A stretch of 64,000 nucleotides of DNA, from assembly GCF_964283195.1 (NCBI RefSeq), contig NZ_CAXYLH010000003.1, one strand, 5' to 3'. The stretch's first letter is position 1, and every line of letters starts with the position of its first letter. Position numbers and translations under genes: made by a program. The stretch is from Paratractidigestivibacter sp003150175 (lineage in GTDB: Bacteria; Actinomycetota; Coriobacteriia; Coriobacteriales; Atopobiaceae). The notes beneath the pieces are model-generated. The model did no database searches. It was not told the DNA's origin and saw only the letters and a program-made list of their open reading frames with translations. Below, piece after piece: positions 34,552-43,394 of this stretch.

Positions 34552-34557
34552 GATACT
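34552..34557 (+). promoter_or_regulatory. -10 box (GATACT) of the DEAD-box helicase gene
   Basis: GATACT ends 7 nt before the ATG at 34565. The expected start point is the A of the ATG, and there is no ribosome site, so a leaderless message is likely. Confidence 0.5.
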
Positions 34558-34564
34558 TGCAGCT

Positions 34565-35827
34565 ATGACTACTACATTTGCCGAGCTCGGGCTAAACGAG
34601 CAGATCCTCGCCGGGGTCGATGCCCTCGGCTTCACCACGCCGACCCCGGTCCAGGCTGGCGCCATCCCCCACGTGCTCGAGGGGTGCGACATCGTCGCCT
34701 CCGCGCAGACCGGCACGGGCAAGACCGCAGCCTTCGCGCTGCCCACGCTTCAGCGAATCGCCGGAAAGAAGGGCCGCGGCCCCCATGCGCTCATCGTCAC
34801 CCCGACCCGCGAGCTCGCCACGCAGATCGACGACGTCGTCAAGGTCGTGTGCGAGAAGACCGGTCAGCGCGCGGTCATCGTCATGGGCGGCACCAAGTTC
34901 GAGAAGCAGATCAAGCAGCTCGAGGCCGGCTGCGACCTCCTCGTCGCCACCCCTGGGCGCCTGCTCGACCTCATGGAGCACGACCACGTGAGCCTCTCGG
35001 GCGTGGAGGTCCTTGTCCTCGATGAGGCCGACCGCATGCTCGACATGGGATTCTGGCCGAGCGTCCGCCGCATAATGCACGCCCTGCCGGCCAAGCACCA
35101 GACGCTTCTCTTCTCCGCGACCATCCCGCCGTCGATCAAGAGCACCATCGACGCGCTTCTTTCCGACCCCGTCACCGTCGAGATCGCTCGTGTGGGCGAG
35201 ACCGCGGACACGGTCGACGAGCACCTCTGCCCCGTGACCCAAGCACAGAAACCGGAGCTCCTTCGCGCGCTGCTCGAGACCGGCGGCGCCGCAGGCCAGA
35301 AACCCGAGCGCGTCCTGGTGTTCTGTCGCACCAAGCACCGTGTTGACGACGTGAGCAAGATGCTCAAGAACGCGCAGGTCAAGGTCGATGTCATGCACGC
35401 CGACCGCACCCAGAAGGAGCGCGAGCGCGCCCTCGAGCGCTTCCGCGACGGAAAGATCCAGGTGCTCGTGGCGACCGACGTCATGAGCCGCGGCATCGAC
35501 GTCTCCGGCATCGATGCCGTCGTCAACTTCGACGTGCCCATGGACCCCGAGGACTACGTCCACCGCATCGGCCGCACCGGCCGCGCGGGCGCCACGGGCC
35601 ACGCCTACACCTTCGTCGGCCCCGACGAGATCAGCCCCCTGCGCGAGATCGAGTACTTCACAAAGAAGCTCATCCCCACGTGGGACCTGCCCGGCTTCAG
35701 CTACGACGCCGGCCGCATCGTCCCGCAGGAGGGGCGCAGCACAAAGAAGCCCATGCGCACGATGTTCTCCGGTTCCCGTGCGCGCGGACGCGGCATCGGA
35801 GGCGGCCGTTACGGCCGGCACTATTAA
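34565..35827 (+). CDS. DEAD-box ATP-dependent RNA helicase
   Basis: A 420-residue RhlE-type helicase that unwinds short RNA duplexes, probably in ribosome assembly or RNA decay. The Q motif lies in FTTPTPVQ, motif I is AQTGTGKT (about 47-54), Ia is PTRELATQ, and II is VLDEADRMLD. III is FSATIP, IV is VLVFCRTKH, V is VATDVMSRGIDV and VI is HRIGRTGRAG. A short basic Arg/Gly tail (SRARGRGIGGGRYGRH) follows, typical of RNA-binding ends. ATG 34565 is chosen over upstream frames because a -10 box sits 7 nt before it. Single gene, followed by a long hairpin terminator. Confidence 0.93.
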   Translation: MTTTFAELGLNEQILAGVDALGFTTPTPVQAGAIPHVLEGCDIVASAQTGTGKTAAFALPTLQRIAGKKGRGPHALIVTPTRELATQIDDVVKVVCEKTGQRAVIVMGGTKFEKQIKQLEAGCDLLVATPGRLLDLMEHDHVSLSGVEVLVLDEADRMLDMGFWPSVRRIMHALPAKHQTLLFSATIPPSIKSTIDALLSDPVTVEIARVGETADTVDEHLCPVTQAQKPELLRALLETGGAAGQKPERVLVFCRTKHRVDDVSKMLKNAQVKVDVMHADRTQKERERALERFRDGKIQVLVATDVMSRGIDVSGIDAVVNFDVPMDPEDYVHRIGRTGRAGATGHAYTFVGPDEISPLREIEYFTKKLIPTWDLPGFSYDAGRIVPQEGRSTKKPMRTMFSGSRARGRGIGGGRYGRHY

Positions 35828-35864
35828 ACATGCCGCTCACGCAGGCAAAAGCGCGATGACCTGG

Positions 35865-35912
35865 GGACGGGCGCGAATCTTCCGGAGCTGATCGGACAAT
35901 TCGCGCCCGTCC
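35865..35912 (+). terminator. Long hairpin terminator after the helicase gene
   Basis: A stem of about 20 bp (two mismatches) starting GGACGGGCGCGAAT, with loop GAGCTGAT, followed by TT. The loop and inner stem resemble those of the hairpin at 53117-53156. Confidence 0.6.
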
Positions 35913-35955
35913 TTACCATGTCGCCGGCATCCCCGACTTCCCAGAAAGGCAACCC

Positions 35956-37224
35956 ATGAAGCAAGCACGCCCCTACCCCAAGCTCATCGTCACGCGCAAG
36001 GCCGCCCGCGCCCTCAAGGCCGGGCACCCCTGGGTGTTCGAGGGGGAGGTGATCGAGGCCGAGCCGTGCGCGAACGGGTCGGTGGTCGACGTCTTTGAGG
36101 AGAACGGAACCTGGCAGGGGGCGGGGCTTCTTTCCCAGGAGTCGAAGATTCGCGTGCGCATCGTCACGCGCAACGCGAACGACCGCCTGGACGAGGCGTT
36201 CTGGGCCCGGCGCGTGGCCTACGCATGGGAGCACCGCAAGGTCGCTATGGGCGGGTGTGCGCTTCCCGGCTGCGAGCCGGACACCAACGCCTGCCGCGTC
36301 GTGTTCTCCGAGGCGGACGGTATGCCCGGCCTCATCGTCGACCGCTACGAGCACGTGCTGGTCTCCCAGGTCGGCACCGTCGGCATGGAGCTACTCCGCC
36401 CCATCATCTACCCGCTGCTGCTCAAGGTGCTCCAGGAAGACGGGCAGGACGTGCGCTGCATCTACGAGCGCAACGATTCCCCCTCCCGCGTGAAGGAAGG
36501 CCTGCCGCAAACGAAGGGCTGGTGGGACGGCCAGGGCGCCGAGGTCCCCGACACCCCGCGCATCAAGGTCGTCGAGAACGGCCTGTCCTTCGACCTCGAC
36601 ATCGAGAACAGCCAGAAGACGGGCTTCTTCCTAGACCAGAAGTACAACCGACGCGCCGTCCGGCAGATCGCCGGCGGGCGTCGCGTGCTCGACTGCTTCT
36701 GCCACGTGGGGCCCTTCGGCCTAAACGCCACCGCGGGCGGGGCCGACTTCGTGCGCTGTGTCGACGTCAGCCAGACCGCCATCGACCTCGCCGCCGAGAA
36801 CGCGCGCTTGAACGGGCTCGACGATCGTATGGACTTCACCTGCGCGAACGTCCTCGAATACCTGCCTGAGCTGCGAAAGGGCCGCGCTCGCCTCCGTGAG
36901 GAGGGCGGCCCCTTCGACCTTATCGTGCTCGACCCGCCCGCGTTCACAAAGAGCCGCGGCACCGTAAAGCACGCGGCGCGCGGCTACCGCGAGATCAACT
37001 ACGAGGCCATGCGCCTCTTGCCGCGCGGAGGGTACCTGGCCACTTGCAGCTGCAGCCACTTCATGACGCGCGATCTGCTCGCCGAGGCCATCGCCGACGC
37101 TGCGCATCAGGCGAACGTGCAGCTCAAGCAGGTCGAGGAGCGCCAGCAGGCCCCCGACCACCCCATCCTTTGGGGCGTCCCGGAGACTCACTACCTCGAC
37201 TTCTTTGTGTTCCAGGTGGTTTAG
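35956..37224 (+). CDS. Class I rRNA large-subunit methyltransferase, RlmI-like
   Basis: A 422-residue enzyme with an N-terminal PUA RNA-binding domain (VTRKAARALKAGHPWVFEGEV, residues 12-32), a central linker domain (EADGMPGLIVDRYEHVLVSQV) and a C-terminal Rossmann methyltransferase fold. The latter shows KTGFFLDQKYNR, VLDCFCHVGPFGLNA (SAM loop) and LIVLDPPAFTKSR, the catalytic DPPxF motif. CSCSHFM near the end holds the conserved cysteine region. E. coli RlmI makes m5C1962 in 23S rRNA; the same target is plausible but not proven. GAAAGG lies 7 nt upstream of ATG 35956. Single gene. Confidence 0.9.
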   Translation: MKQARPYPKLIVTRKAARALKAGHPWVFEGEVIEAEPCANGSVVDVFEENGTWQGAGLLSQESKIRVRIVTRNANDRLDEAFWARRVAYAWEHRKVAMGGCALPGCEPDTNACRVVFSEADGMPGLIVDRYEHVLVSQVGTVGMELLRPIIYPLLLKVLQEDGQDVRCIYERNDSPSRVKEGLPQTKGWWDGQGAEVPDTPRIKVVENGLSFDLDIENSQKTGFFLDQKYNRRAVRQIAGGRRVLDCFCHVGPFGLNATAGGADFVRCVDVSQTAIDLAAENARLNGLDDRMDFTCANVLEYLPELRKGRARLREEGGPFDLIVLDPPAFTKSRGTVKHAARGYREINYEAMRLLPRGGYLATCSCSHFMTRDLLAEAIADAAHQANVQLKQVEERQQAPDHPILWGVPETHYLDFFVFQVV

Positions 37225-37235
37225 GCGGTATGTAA

Positions 37236-37284
37236 AGGACGGGTACGAGCTCCAGCGATTGCTTGCTCGTACCCGTCCTCTTTT
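37236..37284. terminator. Bidirectional terminator between the RlmI-like gene and lemA
   Basis: 15-bp perfect arms AGGACGGGTACGAGC/GCTCGTACCCGTCCT with a 14-nt loop, then CTTTT on the plus strand. The minus strand has TTTACA after the stem. The two genes converge on it. Confidence 0.85.
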
Positions 37285-37322
37285 CTGCGGACTCGATTTG
37301 CCGCGCCTGAGGCGTTGTCCGG

Positions 37323-37868
37323 CTAGAAGCTGACCTTCGGGGCCTGGCGCGCGTCGGCGTCGGCAGCGAAGCCCTGCTTGGGCGCGCGGCCGCCAGCCAC
37401 GAGGCTGCCGGGGAAGGTTTGGATGGCGTTGTTGTAGTCCATGACAACGTCGTTATAGCTCTGGCGAGCATAGCTGATACGGTTCTCGGTATCGGTGAGG
37501 TCTGCCTGGAGCTGCTGGAAGTTCGCGTTGGCCTTGAGCTCGGGGTAGGCCTCGGCGACAGCGAGAAGCCCGCGGAGCGCCCGGGTGAGCTGACCGGACG
37601 CCTCCATCTTCGCCTCGGGGGTAGCCGCGGAGGCGACAGCGGCGCGGGCGCTCGTCACGGCCTCGAGGGTGCCGGACTCGTGGGAGGCATAGCCCTTGAC
37701 CGTCTCGACGAGGTTGGGGATGAGGTCGTTGCGGCGCTGAAGCTGAGTGTCGATGGTCTGCCAGGCGTTGTCGCACTTATTTGCAGCTCGGACGATGCCG
37801 TTGCTGAGCGAAATCCATGCAACAGCGAGAACAACGACGACCACGACGACGAGAATCACGATGAGCAT
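37323..37868 (-). CDS. lemA: LemA family membrane protein
   Basis: A 181-residue protein with a single N-terminal membrane helix (LIVILVVVVVVVLAVAWISL) and a long four-helix cytoplasmic or external domain. The family phrases are NKCDNAWQTIDTQLQRRNDLIPNLVETVKGYASHE, followed by LTRALRGLLAVAEAYPELKANANFQQLQADLTDTENRI and YNNAIQTFPGSLVA. AAGGAGG precedes ATG 37868. The function is unknown; neighbours in other species include M48 proteases, but here it stands next to tRNA-Ser. Confidence 0.94.
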   Translation of the reverse strand: MLIVILVVVVVVVLAVAWISLSNGIVRAANKCDNAWQTIDTQLQRRNDLIPNLVETVKGYASHESGTLEAVTSARAAVASAATPEAKMEASGQLTRALRGLLAVAEAYPELKANANFQQLQADLTDTENRISYARQSYNDVVMDYNNAIQTFPGSLVAGGRAPKQGFAADADARQAPKVSF

Positions 37869-37898
37869 GGCTTCCTCCTTGGGCGGGGGCAGGCGATA

Positions 37899-37989
37899 TG
37901 GCGGAGGAGGAGGGATTCGAACCCTCGGTACGGGATTACCGCACGACGGTTTTCAAGACCGCTGCATTCAACCACTCTGCCACTCCTCC
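37899..37989 (-). tRNA. tRNA-Ser (anticodon TGA)
   Basis: A 91-nt class II tRNA with encoded CCA. The acceptor stem is GGAGGAG/CTCCTCC. The anticodon loop is CTTGAAA in the stem ACGGT/ACCGT-like GCGGTCT..AACCGTC. The long variable arm GTGCGGTAATCCCGTAC is clear, and the T loop is GGTTCGAATCC. Confidence 0.96.
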
Positions 37990-38049
37990 GTTGATGCAAG
38001 CTCTATTATCCTACCCCATGTGACATGTTTCCGACGACGAGAGGAACCG

Positions 38050-38655
38050 ATGACGGCACGCAACGACGCACAACCGGTGGCCGAGCCCACGCTCGAGACA
38101 AAGGCCGAGGTAGAGCCCACGATTAGGCGAGCCGCCTTATCCGACGAGGACTACATGCGGATGGCGCTCGACGAGGCGGCGCTCGCCGCCTGCGAGGGAG
38201 AAGTGCCCATCGGGGCCGTCGTCGTCTGCGGCGGCAAGGTCGTGGCGCGGGCGCACAATCGGCGCGAGACGGACCTCGACCCCTCCGCGCACGCCGAGTT
38301 CTCGGCGATGGTCGCGGCGTCGCGCGCGCTCGGGCGCTGGCGCCTCACCGGTTGCACGGTCTACGTCACGCTCGAGCCTTGCCTCATGTGCGCCGGCCTC
38401 ATGGTCAATGCGCGCATCGACCGCTGCGTCTACGGCGCGCCCGACCCCAAGGGCGGCGCGCTCGGCACTCTCTTTGACGTGAGCCATGACGAGCGCCTCA
38501 ACCACGAGTTCGAGGTCAGAAGCGGTGTCCTCGCCGACGAGGCCGCGACGCAGCTGCGCTCCTTCTTCCGCGCCCGCCGCGCCGCCGCCAAGCGCCCACC
38601 AACACTGGGTGACAGTCATTGCGTGCAGCTTTCTGGGACACCCATCATCCGGTGA
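38050..38655 (+). CDS. tadA: tRNA-specific adenosine deaminase; C-terminus runs into a dispersed repeat
   Basis: A 201-residue deaminase that converts A34 of tRNA-Arg to inosine. ATG 38050 follows GAGAGGA. The zinc site is HAE (His81, with catalytic Glu83) and PCLMC (Cys111, Cys114). EVPIGAVVVCGGKVVARAHN and YGAPDPKGGALGTLF are family stretches. The natural protein should end near RSFFRARRAAAKR. Here the frame continues into the 38.6-kb repeat and ends with about 18 extra residues (PTLGDSHCVQLSGTPIIR). The stop codon therefore comes from the repeat. About 30 N-terminal residues before the domain are also non-standard. Confidence 0.93.
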   Translation: MTARNDAQPVAEPTLETKAEVEPTIRRAALSDEDYMRMALDEAALAACEGEVPIGAVVVCGGKVVARAHNRRETDLDPSAHAEFSAMVAASRALGRWRLTGCTVYVTLEPCLMCAGLMVNARIDRCVYGAPDPKGGALGTLFDVSHDERLNHEFEVRSGVLADEAATQLRSFFRARRAAAKRPPTLGDSHCVQLSGTPIIR

Positions 38656-38760
38656 CACCCATCACGCAATGACTGTCACCCAGTGCAGCGTTTTTGGGAC
38701 ACACATCAGCCGGTGACAGTCATTGCGCGCGGCTTCTTGGGACACCCTTGCGCGCGCAAT
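38599..38760. repeat. Dispersed GTGACAGTCATTGC repeat, inverted and direct copies
   Basis: A 23-bp perfect inverted repeat (38603-38625 and 38663-38685, core GGTGACAGTCATTGCG) encloses a 37-nt loop with GGGACACCCATCA. A third, direct copy (GGTGACAGTCATTGCGCGC...GGGACACCC) is at 38713-38750. The same unit, with the same boundary CCCACCAACACTGGG, lies at 53.2 kb. It sits between the convergent tadA and GH3 genes. Confidence 0.85.
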
Positions 38761-38808
38761 CGCGCAACCGCGCGACTGCCGCGACCCGCGCCGTCCCCGC
38801 GGCCGGCG

Positions 38809-41808
38809 TCAGCGCCGCGCGTGCCGGCGGCGAATCGCCCACGTGACCGCGCCGGCGACCACCGCGATGTCGGCAGCGCCGACGGCGATGCGCACCCAAG
38901 AGCTGCCCGTCTTCTTTGCCGGGCGCACGTACCCGACGTCTTGGGACGCGCGAGCGTTCAGCCACGTGTAGAGAACGTCTTTAGCTGCCCGGCGAAGGTT
39001 CGTGTAGTAGCTCAGCGCGCGGGTCTCGCTCGCCGATCCGCTCGCCGTCGAGAGCTCCTCCGCCGTGAAGCCGTACTTGAACTGCCCGTTGCGGAAGACG
39101 CCGTCCATGAACAGGTCGCCGCCGGCGCGCAGCATCTGGTCGGCGTTCATGTACTGCTGATGGTCCGCATAGTCCGTGATCACAGCGCCTTGGAAGCCCC
39201 ATTCGCCGCGCAAGACGCCCGTGAGCAGGGCTTTATTGCCACCGGACCACGTCGCCCCGATGCGGTTGTACGAGCTCATGAAGCCCGTGGCGCCGCCCTT
39301 CTCGACCGCGATCTTAAAGGGCCGCAGGTACACCTCGCGCAGGGTCTGCTCGGTCAGCCACTCGTAGAGCGAGTCGCGGTAGGAGTCCTGGTTGTTCAGC
39401 GCGATGTGCTTGATGAAGCAGTACGTCCCCGTCTGCTTCGCTCCGGTGACGATGGCCGCGGCGAGGTTGCCCGATACGAGCGGGTCTTCCGAGAAGTACT
39501 CGTAGTTGCGCCCCCCGACCGGCGTCCTGTGGATGTTGACGCTCGGGGCATAGAGCCCGTCGACGCCGATGGCAGCGGCTTCGCGCCCGAGCTGCCGGCC
39601 GTACTCGCAGGCCAGCCCATCGTTCCAGGTCTGGGCGATCACCGATCCGCTTGGATAGCCGACGCCGGTCGCGAGCTGGTTGAACGACCCGACCTGGGAG
39701 GGGCCGTCGACCTCCTTGGTCAGCGGCTTGCCCACCTGGTCGATCGAGGAGGTGGAGATGTAGCCGTGGAGCACGAGCCGGCTCATCTCGTCGACCGTGA
39801 GGTTGTCAAGAAGCTCTTCCCACCCCTCGGCGTTGTAATCCTGGCCGAGCGCGCGGCCGAAGTCGGTCAGCCGGCCGTCGTCGGCGATCTTATGGGCGGC
39901 CTTATCGCCAGAACCGCGGGACGCGACATAGGGACGCTGCCCAACGAGCCCCTGGTACTCGGCCGCATCCGCCTCGACCGCCTGCTCGCCGTAGAGGTTC
40001 AGCGCGGCGACGTTGTCCGCGATCTGGCGGTCGGGGTCGCACTTCGCCGGGAAGGTGGCCGCGAAGTCGCCGCGCGAGAGCCAGGTGATGCCGGCACTCG
40101 AATTCGACCCGTCGATCGAGACGCCGTCCACCGTCGCGTCCCCGGTGAAGCGGTTCTGGACCGCCGCGCCCGTCTGCAGGTCGTCCGCGCACTGGATGGT
40201 CTTGGGCACCTTGAGCTGTGTGGTCGCGAAGTCGCAGCCCGCGACCTCGTGCGCATTGTGCTTGAGCTCGACGGTATACGTCCCGGCGTCAAGTTCATAG
40301 CCCGCGAAGCCGTCGGTATTCTTGTCGTAGCAGTCATAGCTGGCTACGTCGTCCATGGTGAACGAGAGCTCGACGTCCTGGCTCTCGCCGGGCTCGAGGA
40401 GCTTGGTCTTCGCGTACGCCACGAGCATGGTCGAGGGTTTCTCGATACCGCCCTTCGTGTACGGAGGCGTGCAGTAGAGCTGCACGACGTCGCGCCCGGC
40501 GCGCGCGCCCGTGTTCGTCACCCGAACGGTCGTCGAGTAGGCGGTGTCGCGCGCCACGCGGGAACCTTGCCCGTGGGTGCGAGACACGACCTTCCAATCG
40601 AAGGTCGTGTAGCTGAGCCCGTAGCCGAACGGGTACTGGACAACACCTTCATAACCCGTGCCGTGGCGATTGGCCACATGGTCCCAATAACCCTCGGCGT
40701 TCGCCGTCTCGTACCAGCGATACCCCACGTAGATGCCCTCGGCATAGTCCACGAAGCGCAGCGAGTCGTACTCCTCGTCGACGCCGATGTTGGGGTTCTT
40801 CGTGCCGTCGGCAGGATACAGCCCGCGGCTGTTCGTGTAGAGTCCCTCGCCCATGGCGCCGGCATTCGCCCAGCTCGCAGCTGTAGAGAAGTCGTAAGCG
40901 AAGGTGTCGGTGGTGCGCCCGGAGGGGTTGATCTCCCCCTTGAGCGCGGCGACGACGGCGTCTGCGCCGACCTCGCCCGTGGGCCCCGCGAGCAGCGTCG
41001 CGTCGATGCCGGGAATGGTCTCGAACTCGCCGAGCTCCATCGTGTTCGTCGAGTTAACCACGACGACCGTGTGCGCGTAATGGGCGCCCACATAACGCAA
41101 AAGCCCGATCTCCTCGCTGGAAAGCTCCAGGTAGCCGCGCGTCGCGTCCATTGTGACGTCCCCGCCGCGCGCGCTGATCTTGTACTGCTTCGTCGGGCAG
41201 TCGATGCTCTCGCCCGCAGTGCGCCCGATGACGACGATGGCCGTGTCGGAGTAGCTCTTCGCGTTGGAAAGAAGCTCGTCCGAGTAGCACGACTTGTCGT
41301 AGACGCTCGGCTCGTACAGGCGGCAGAACTCCGTCGAGCGGCTGTTCAGCGCGCCGGCAGACTTGAACGCGCGCTCCCCATGGAAGTCCTTGTACATGTC
41401 CGCGAGCTGCTCGTTGTACTCAATCCCGCCGTCCTTCAGCGCGGCAAGAAGCCCCTTCGCCTCGCCGCTCACCTGGCCGGAGCCGGAGCCGGAAGCGACC
41501 CACTGCGTCGAGGCCCAACCAAAAACGTTGACCTTCTTTGTGGTCGCGGGCAGAGGCAGGGCATTGTCCTCGTTGCGCAGGAGCACAATTCCCTCGCCCT
41601 CGATGCGGCGAGCGAGGTTGCGGCCATCCTCCATGACGGCGGCCTTTTGATCCTCGGTGATGTCAACGGACCCGGCACCCAGATAAGCGTCGATCGTGTC
41701 GCCGAAGAGCAGCATCGCGACGTTCGCGGCCGCCACGGCGGCGACCACGGCAACGGCCCCGGCGCAGCCGGCGACCTTGAGCACCTGCTTTTTTGTGGGG
41801 CGCCTCAC
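38809..41808 (-). CDS. Glycoside hydrolase family 3 (beta-glucosidase type), permuted domain order, membrane-anchored
   Basis: A 999-residue protein with the GH3 C-domain first (about residues 50-340: GIVLLRNEDNALPLP, VFGWAS). A fibronectin-III-like module follows (about 440-520, VRVTNTGARAGRDVVQLY). The catalytic (alpha/beta)8 domain comes last (about 610-900) with KHIALNNQD, SSYNRIG and GAVITDY (nucleophile Asp879). One membrane helix is at each end: VAGCAGAVAVVAAVAAANVAM (about 11-32) and RIAVGAADIAVVAGAVTWAI (about 973-992), with a basic tail. It probably cleaves beta-linked sugars or saponins outside the cell. The start is GTG 41808, 9 bp after the PRC gene, so it ends the envelope operon. 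Substrate unknown. Confidence 0.9.
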   Translation of the reverse strand: MRRPTKKQVLKVAGCAGAVAVVAAVAAANVAMLLFGDTIDAYLGAGSVDITEDQKAAVMEDGRNLARRIEGEGIVLLRNEDNALPLPATTKKVNVFGWASTQWVASGSGSGQVSGEAKGLLAALKDGGIEYNEQLADMYKDFHGERAFKSAGALNSRSTEFCRLYEPSVYDKSCYSDELLSNAKSYSDTAIVVIGRTAGESIDCPTKQYKISARGGDVTMDATRGYLELSSEEIGLLRYVGAHYAHTVVVVNSTNTMELGEFETIPGIDATLLAGPTGEVGADAVVAALKGEINPSGRTTDTFAYDFSTAASWANAGAMGEGLYTNSRGLYPADGTKNPNIGVDEEYDSLRFVDYAEGIYVGYRWYETANAEGYWDHVANRHGTGYEGVVQYPFGYGLSYTTFDWKVVSRTHGQGSRVARDTAYSTTVRVTNTGARAGRDVVQLYCTPPYTKGGIEKPSTMLVAYAKTKLLEPGESQDVELSFTMDDVASYDCYDKNTDGFAGYELDAGTYTVELKHNAHEVAGCDFATTQLKVPKTIQCADDLQTGAAVQNRFTGDATVDGVSIDGSNSSAGITWLSRGDFAATFPAKCDPDRQIADNVAALNLYGEQAVEADAAEYQGLVGQRPYVASRGSGDKAAHKIADDGRLTDFGRALGQDYNAEGWEELLDNLTVDEMSRLVLHGYISTSSIDQVGKPLTKEVDGPSQVGSFNQLATGVGYPSGSVIAQTWNDGLACEYGRQLGREAAAIGVDGLYAPSVNIHRTPVGGRNYEYFSEDPLVSGNLAAAIVTGAKQTGTYCFIKHIALNNQDSYRDSLYEWLTEQTLREVYLRPFKIAVEKGGATGFMSSYNRIGATWSGGNKALLTGVLRGEWGFQGAVITDYADHQQYMNADQMLRAGGDLFMDGVFRNGQFKYGFTAEELSTASGSASETRALSYYTNLRRAAKDVLYTWLNARASQDVGYVRPAKKTGSSWVRIAVGAADIAVVAGAVTWAIRRRHARR

Positions 41809-41817
41809 GGTGCCGGC

Positions 41818-42861
41818 CTACTTACTCGCCTTGTCGAACTCGTCTTTGAAGGACGAGAACATCTTTCCCATGCGCCCGATCTGCTTGCCGACCGCACGGG
41901 CGGCCTGCTCGGAGGAGGGCTTCTTTGCGGCAGGCTTGGCGGTCGATTTGGCCGTCTGCTTCACGGCGGGTTTCTTCTTTTTTGTATCCTCCGCAACCGG
42001 GGCGTACGTCGTGGGCTCCGGGCGAGAGGCGCGTTCCTCCGCGCCGGCTCGCAGCTTGCCCTCGGGCGCGCTCACGCGCACGTCCGCGGCAGGCACCGTC
42101 GGGCGCTCAGGCTCGGCGTCCTTCTTTGCCTTAGGCTCGTCTTCCGCGGTCGCGTCCTCGATCGCGCGCTTGGCGCGGCCGAGCATGCGTCCGAAGGCAT
42201 AGGAGCCCTTATCGACGGCCTCGCCGGCGGCCTTACCCGCCTTATGCGCAGCCTCAGCGCCCTTGACCTTTGCCTTCGCGTAGCCCTCGCCGACCTTTGC
42301 CGCGACGCCGCCGTTGAGCTCGATGTCCGCGGCAGCGTCATCGACGATCATGCGGCCCTTGGAGTAGCCGCGAACCATGGACGCCGGGATCTCGAACGAG
42401 CCCACGAGGGCGCGCGCCATCCCGCCGTCGCCGACGAAAAACCTGGCGACCTTGCCGGTCTTCGTGTTGTACTCGGCGTCCGAGACGTAGCCGAGCTTCT
42501 TTCCGCCGACAGTCTGGGCATCCATGCCCGCCCACATGACGCAAGAGTCCCAGTCGACTCCAAGGCGCTTGCGGGCCGCGTCATCCATGCCGTCGTCCTC
42601 GCGCGACACGCACAGGCCCCCGTCGTCGAGGACCCGGAAGGAGTCCCACGCGAGGAAGACGTCGGGGCGCTTGACCATGCCGGCGATGTCAGGCCTAGTC
42701 ACGAGGAAGCCAACGACCTCCCGGCCGTTCGGCGAGAAGACCGCCATGTGGACCTTCCCCAGCTTGCTGAGTTTGACCTCAGAGGGGTCGGCACCTTTTT
42801 TCTTCTTGGCCTTCTTTGGAACGTAGACCTTGCGGCCATAGAGGTCGTTGATCTTGAGCAA
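41818..42861 (-). CDS. PRC-barrel domain protein with Lys/Ala-rich C-terminal half
   Basis: A 347-residue protein starting at TTG 42861, 2 bp after the stop of the YtxH-like gene, with GAGG 8 nt upstream. Residues about 1-180 carry two PRC-barrel-like segments: LYGRKVYVP...LSKLGKVHMAVFSPNGREVVGFLVTRP, and VGGKKLGYVSDAEYNTKTGKVARFFV. The second half is helical and highly charged (KAKVKGAEAAHKAGKAAGEA, then Pro/Lys/Ala tail AKSTAKPAAKKPSSEQAARAV). PRC-barrels bind partner proteins or RNA; the exact role is unknown. The tail resembles that on GlgB. It lies in a row of envelope-related genes read from 46079 to 38809. Confidence 0.82.
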   Translation of the reverse strand: MLKINDLYGRKVYVPKKAKKKKGADPSEVKLSKLGKVHMAVFSPNGREVVGFLVTRPDIAGMVKRPDVFLAWDSFRVLDDGGLCVSREDDGMDDAARKRLGVDWDSCVMWAGMDAQTVGGKKLGYVSDAEYNTKTGKVARFFVGDGGMARALVGSFEIPASMVRGYSKGRMIVDDAAADIELNGGVAAKVGEGYAKAKVKGAEAAHKAGKAAGEAVDKGSYAFGRMLGRAKRAIEDATAEDEPKAKKDAEPERPTVPAADVRVSAPEGKLRAGAEERASRPEPTTYAPVAEDTKKKKPAVKQTAKSTAKPAAKKPSSEQAARAVGKQIGRMGKMFSSFKDEFDKASK

Positions 42862-42863
42862 GG

Positions 42864-43310
42864 TTAGGCCTCGTCCTTCTCGGGCTCGACGACCTCGACG
42901 TGGACGGCCTCGGCCGGGGCGCTGCCCTGCTCGGCTGCGATGTCGGCCATCGAGACGACCTTGTCGGTGACGGTGTTCACGGCGTCGTTGACCTGCGAAG
43001 AAGTCTGAGCGACGACATTCGAGAGGGAGTCGCGGAGCTGGTCCATGCGCTCGCGGGCGGCGTCGACCTTGGCGCGCAGCTCGTCGGCCTTCGCATCGAC
43101 GGTCGGGCGGAAGCCGGAGACCTGCTCGCCCACGGCATCGCCGGCGCGCTCGTAAGTATCGACGGCGGAGTCCCAGGCGTCGTTCATGGCATCGGCGGCC
43201 ATGGCGCGGCTCTCGGCGCCGGAGCGCGGCGCGATCATGATGCCGGCGACGACGCCGGCGGCCGCGCCGAAGATGCTGCCCAGAACGAATCCAACGGTCT
43301 TCTTGCTCAT
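42864..43310 (-). CDS. YtxH-like small membrane/coiled-coil protein
   Basis: A 148-residue protein with AAGGAGG before ATG 43310. The N-terminus KTVGFVLGSIFGAAAGVVAGIM is a glycine-rich membrane helix as in YtxH general-stress proteins, followed by APRSGAESR, the family's usual basic junction. The rest is a long amphipathic helix with apolipoprotein-like repeats (AKADELRAKVDAARERMDQL, then SQVNDAVNTVTDKV). No catalytic motif. It lies between the CphA-N-like and PRC-barrel genes in one operon, possibly forming an envelope scaffold with them (inference). Confidence 0.85.
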   Translation of the reverse strand: MSKKTVGFVLGSIFGAAAGVVAGIMIAPRSGAESRAMAADAMNDAWDSAVDTYERAGDAVGEQVSGFRPTVDAKADELRAKVDAARERMDQLRDSLSNVVAQTSSQVNDAVNTVTDKVVSMADIAAEQGSAPAEAVHVEVVEPEKDEA

Positions 43311-43394
43311 GGAGTCCTCCTTGGAAAGAAATGCTATGACGTCAGATACCTCATACCCGGCCTTGTCGCCGGGCGCACCGGTATCGGGTGGGCG

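Noticed and set aside
38683..42867. 1394-codon plus-strand open frame over GH3 and the PRC-barrel gene
   Set aside because: Antisense of two well-supported minus-strand genes; begins inside the dispersed repeat.
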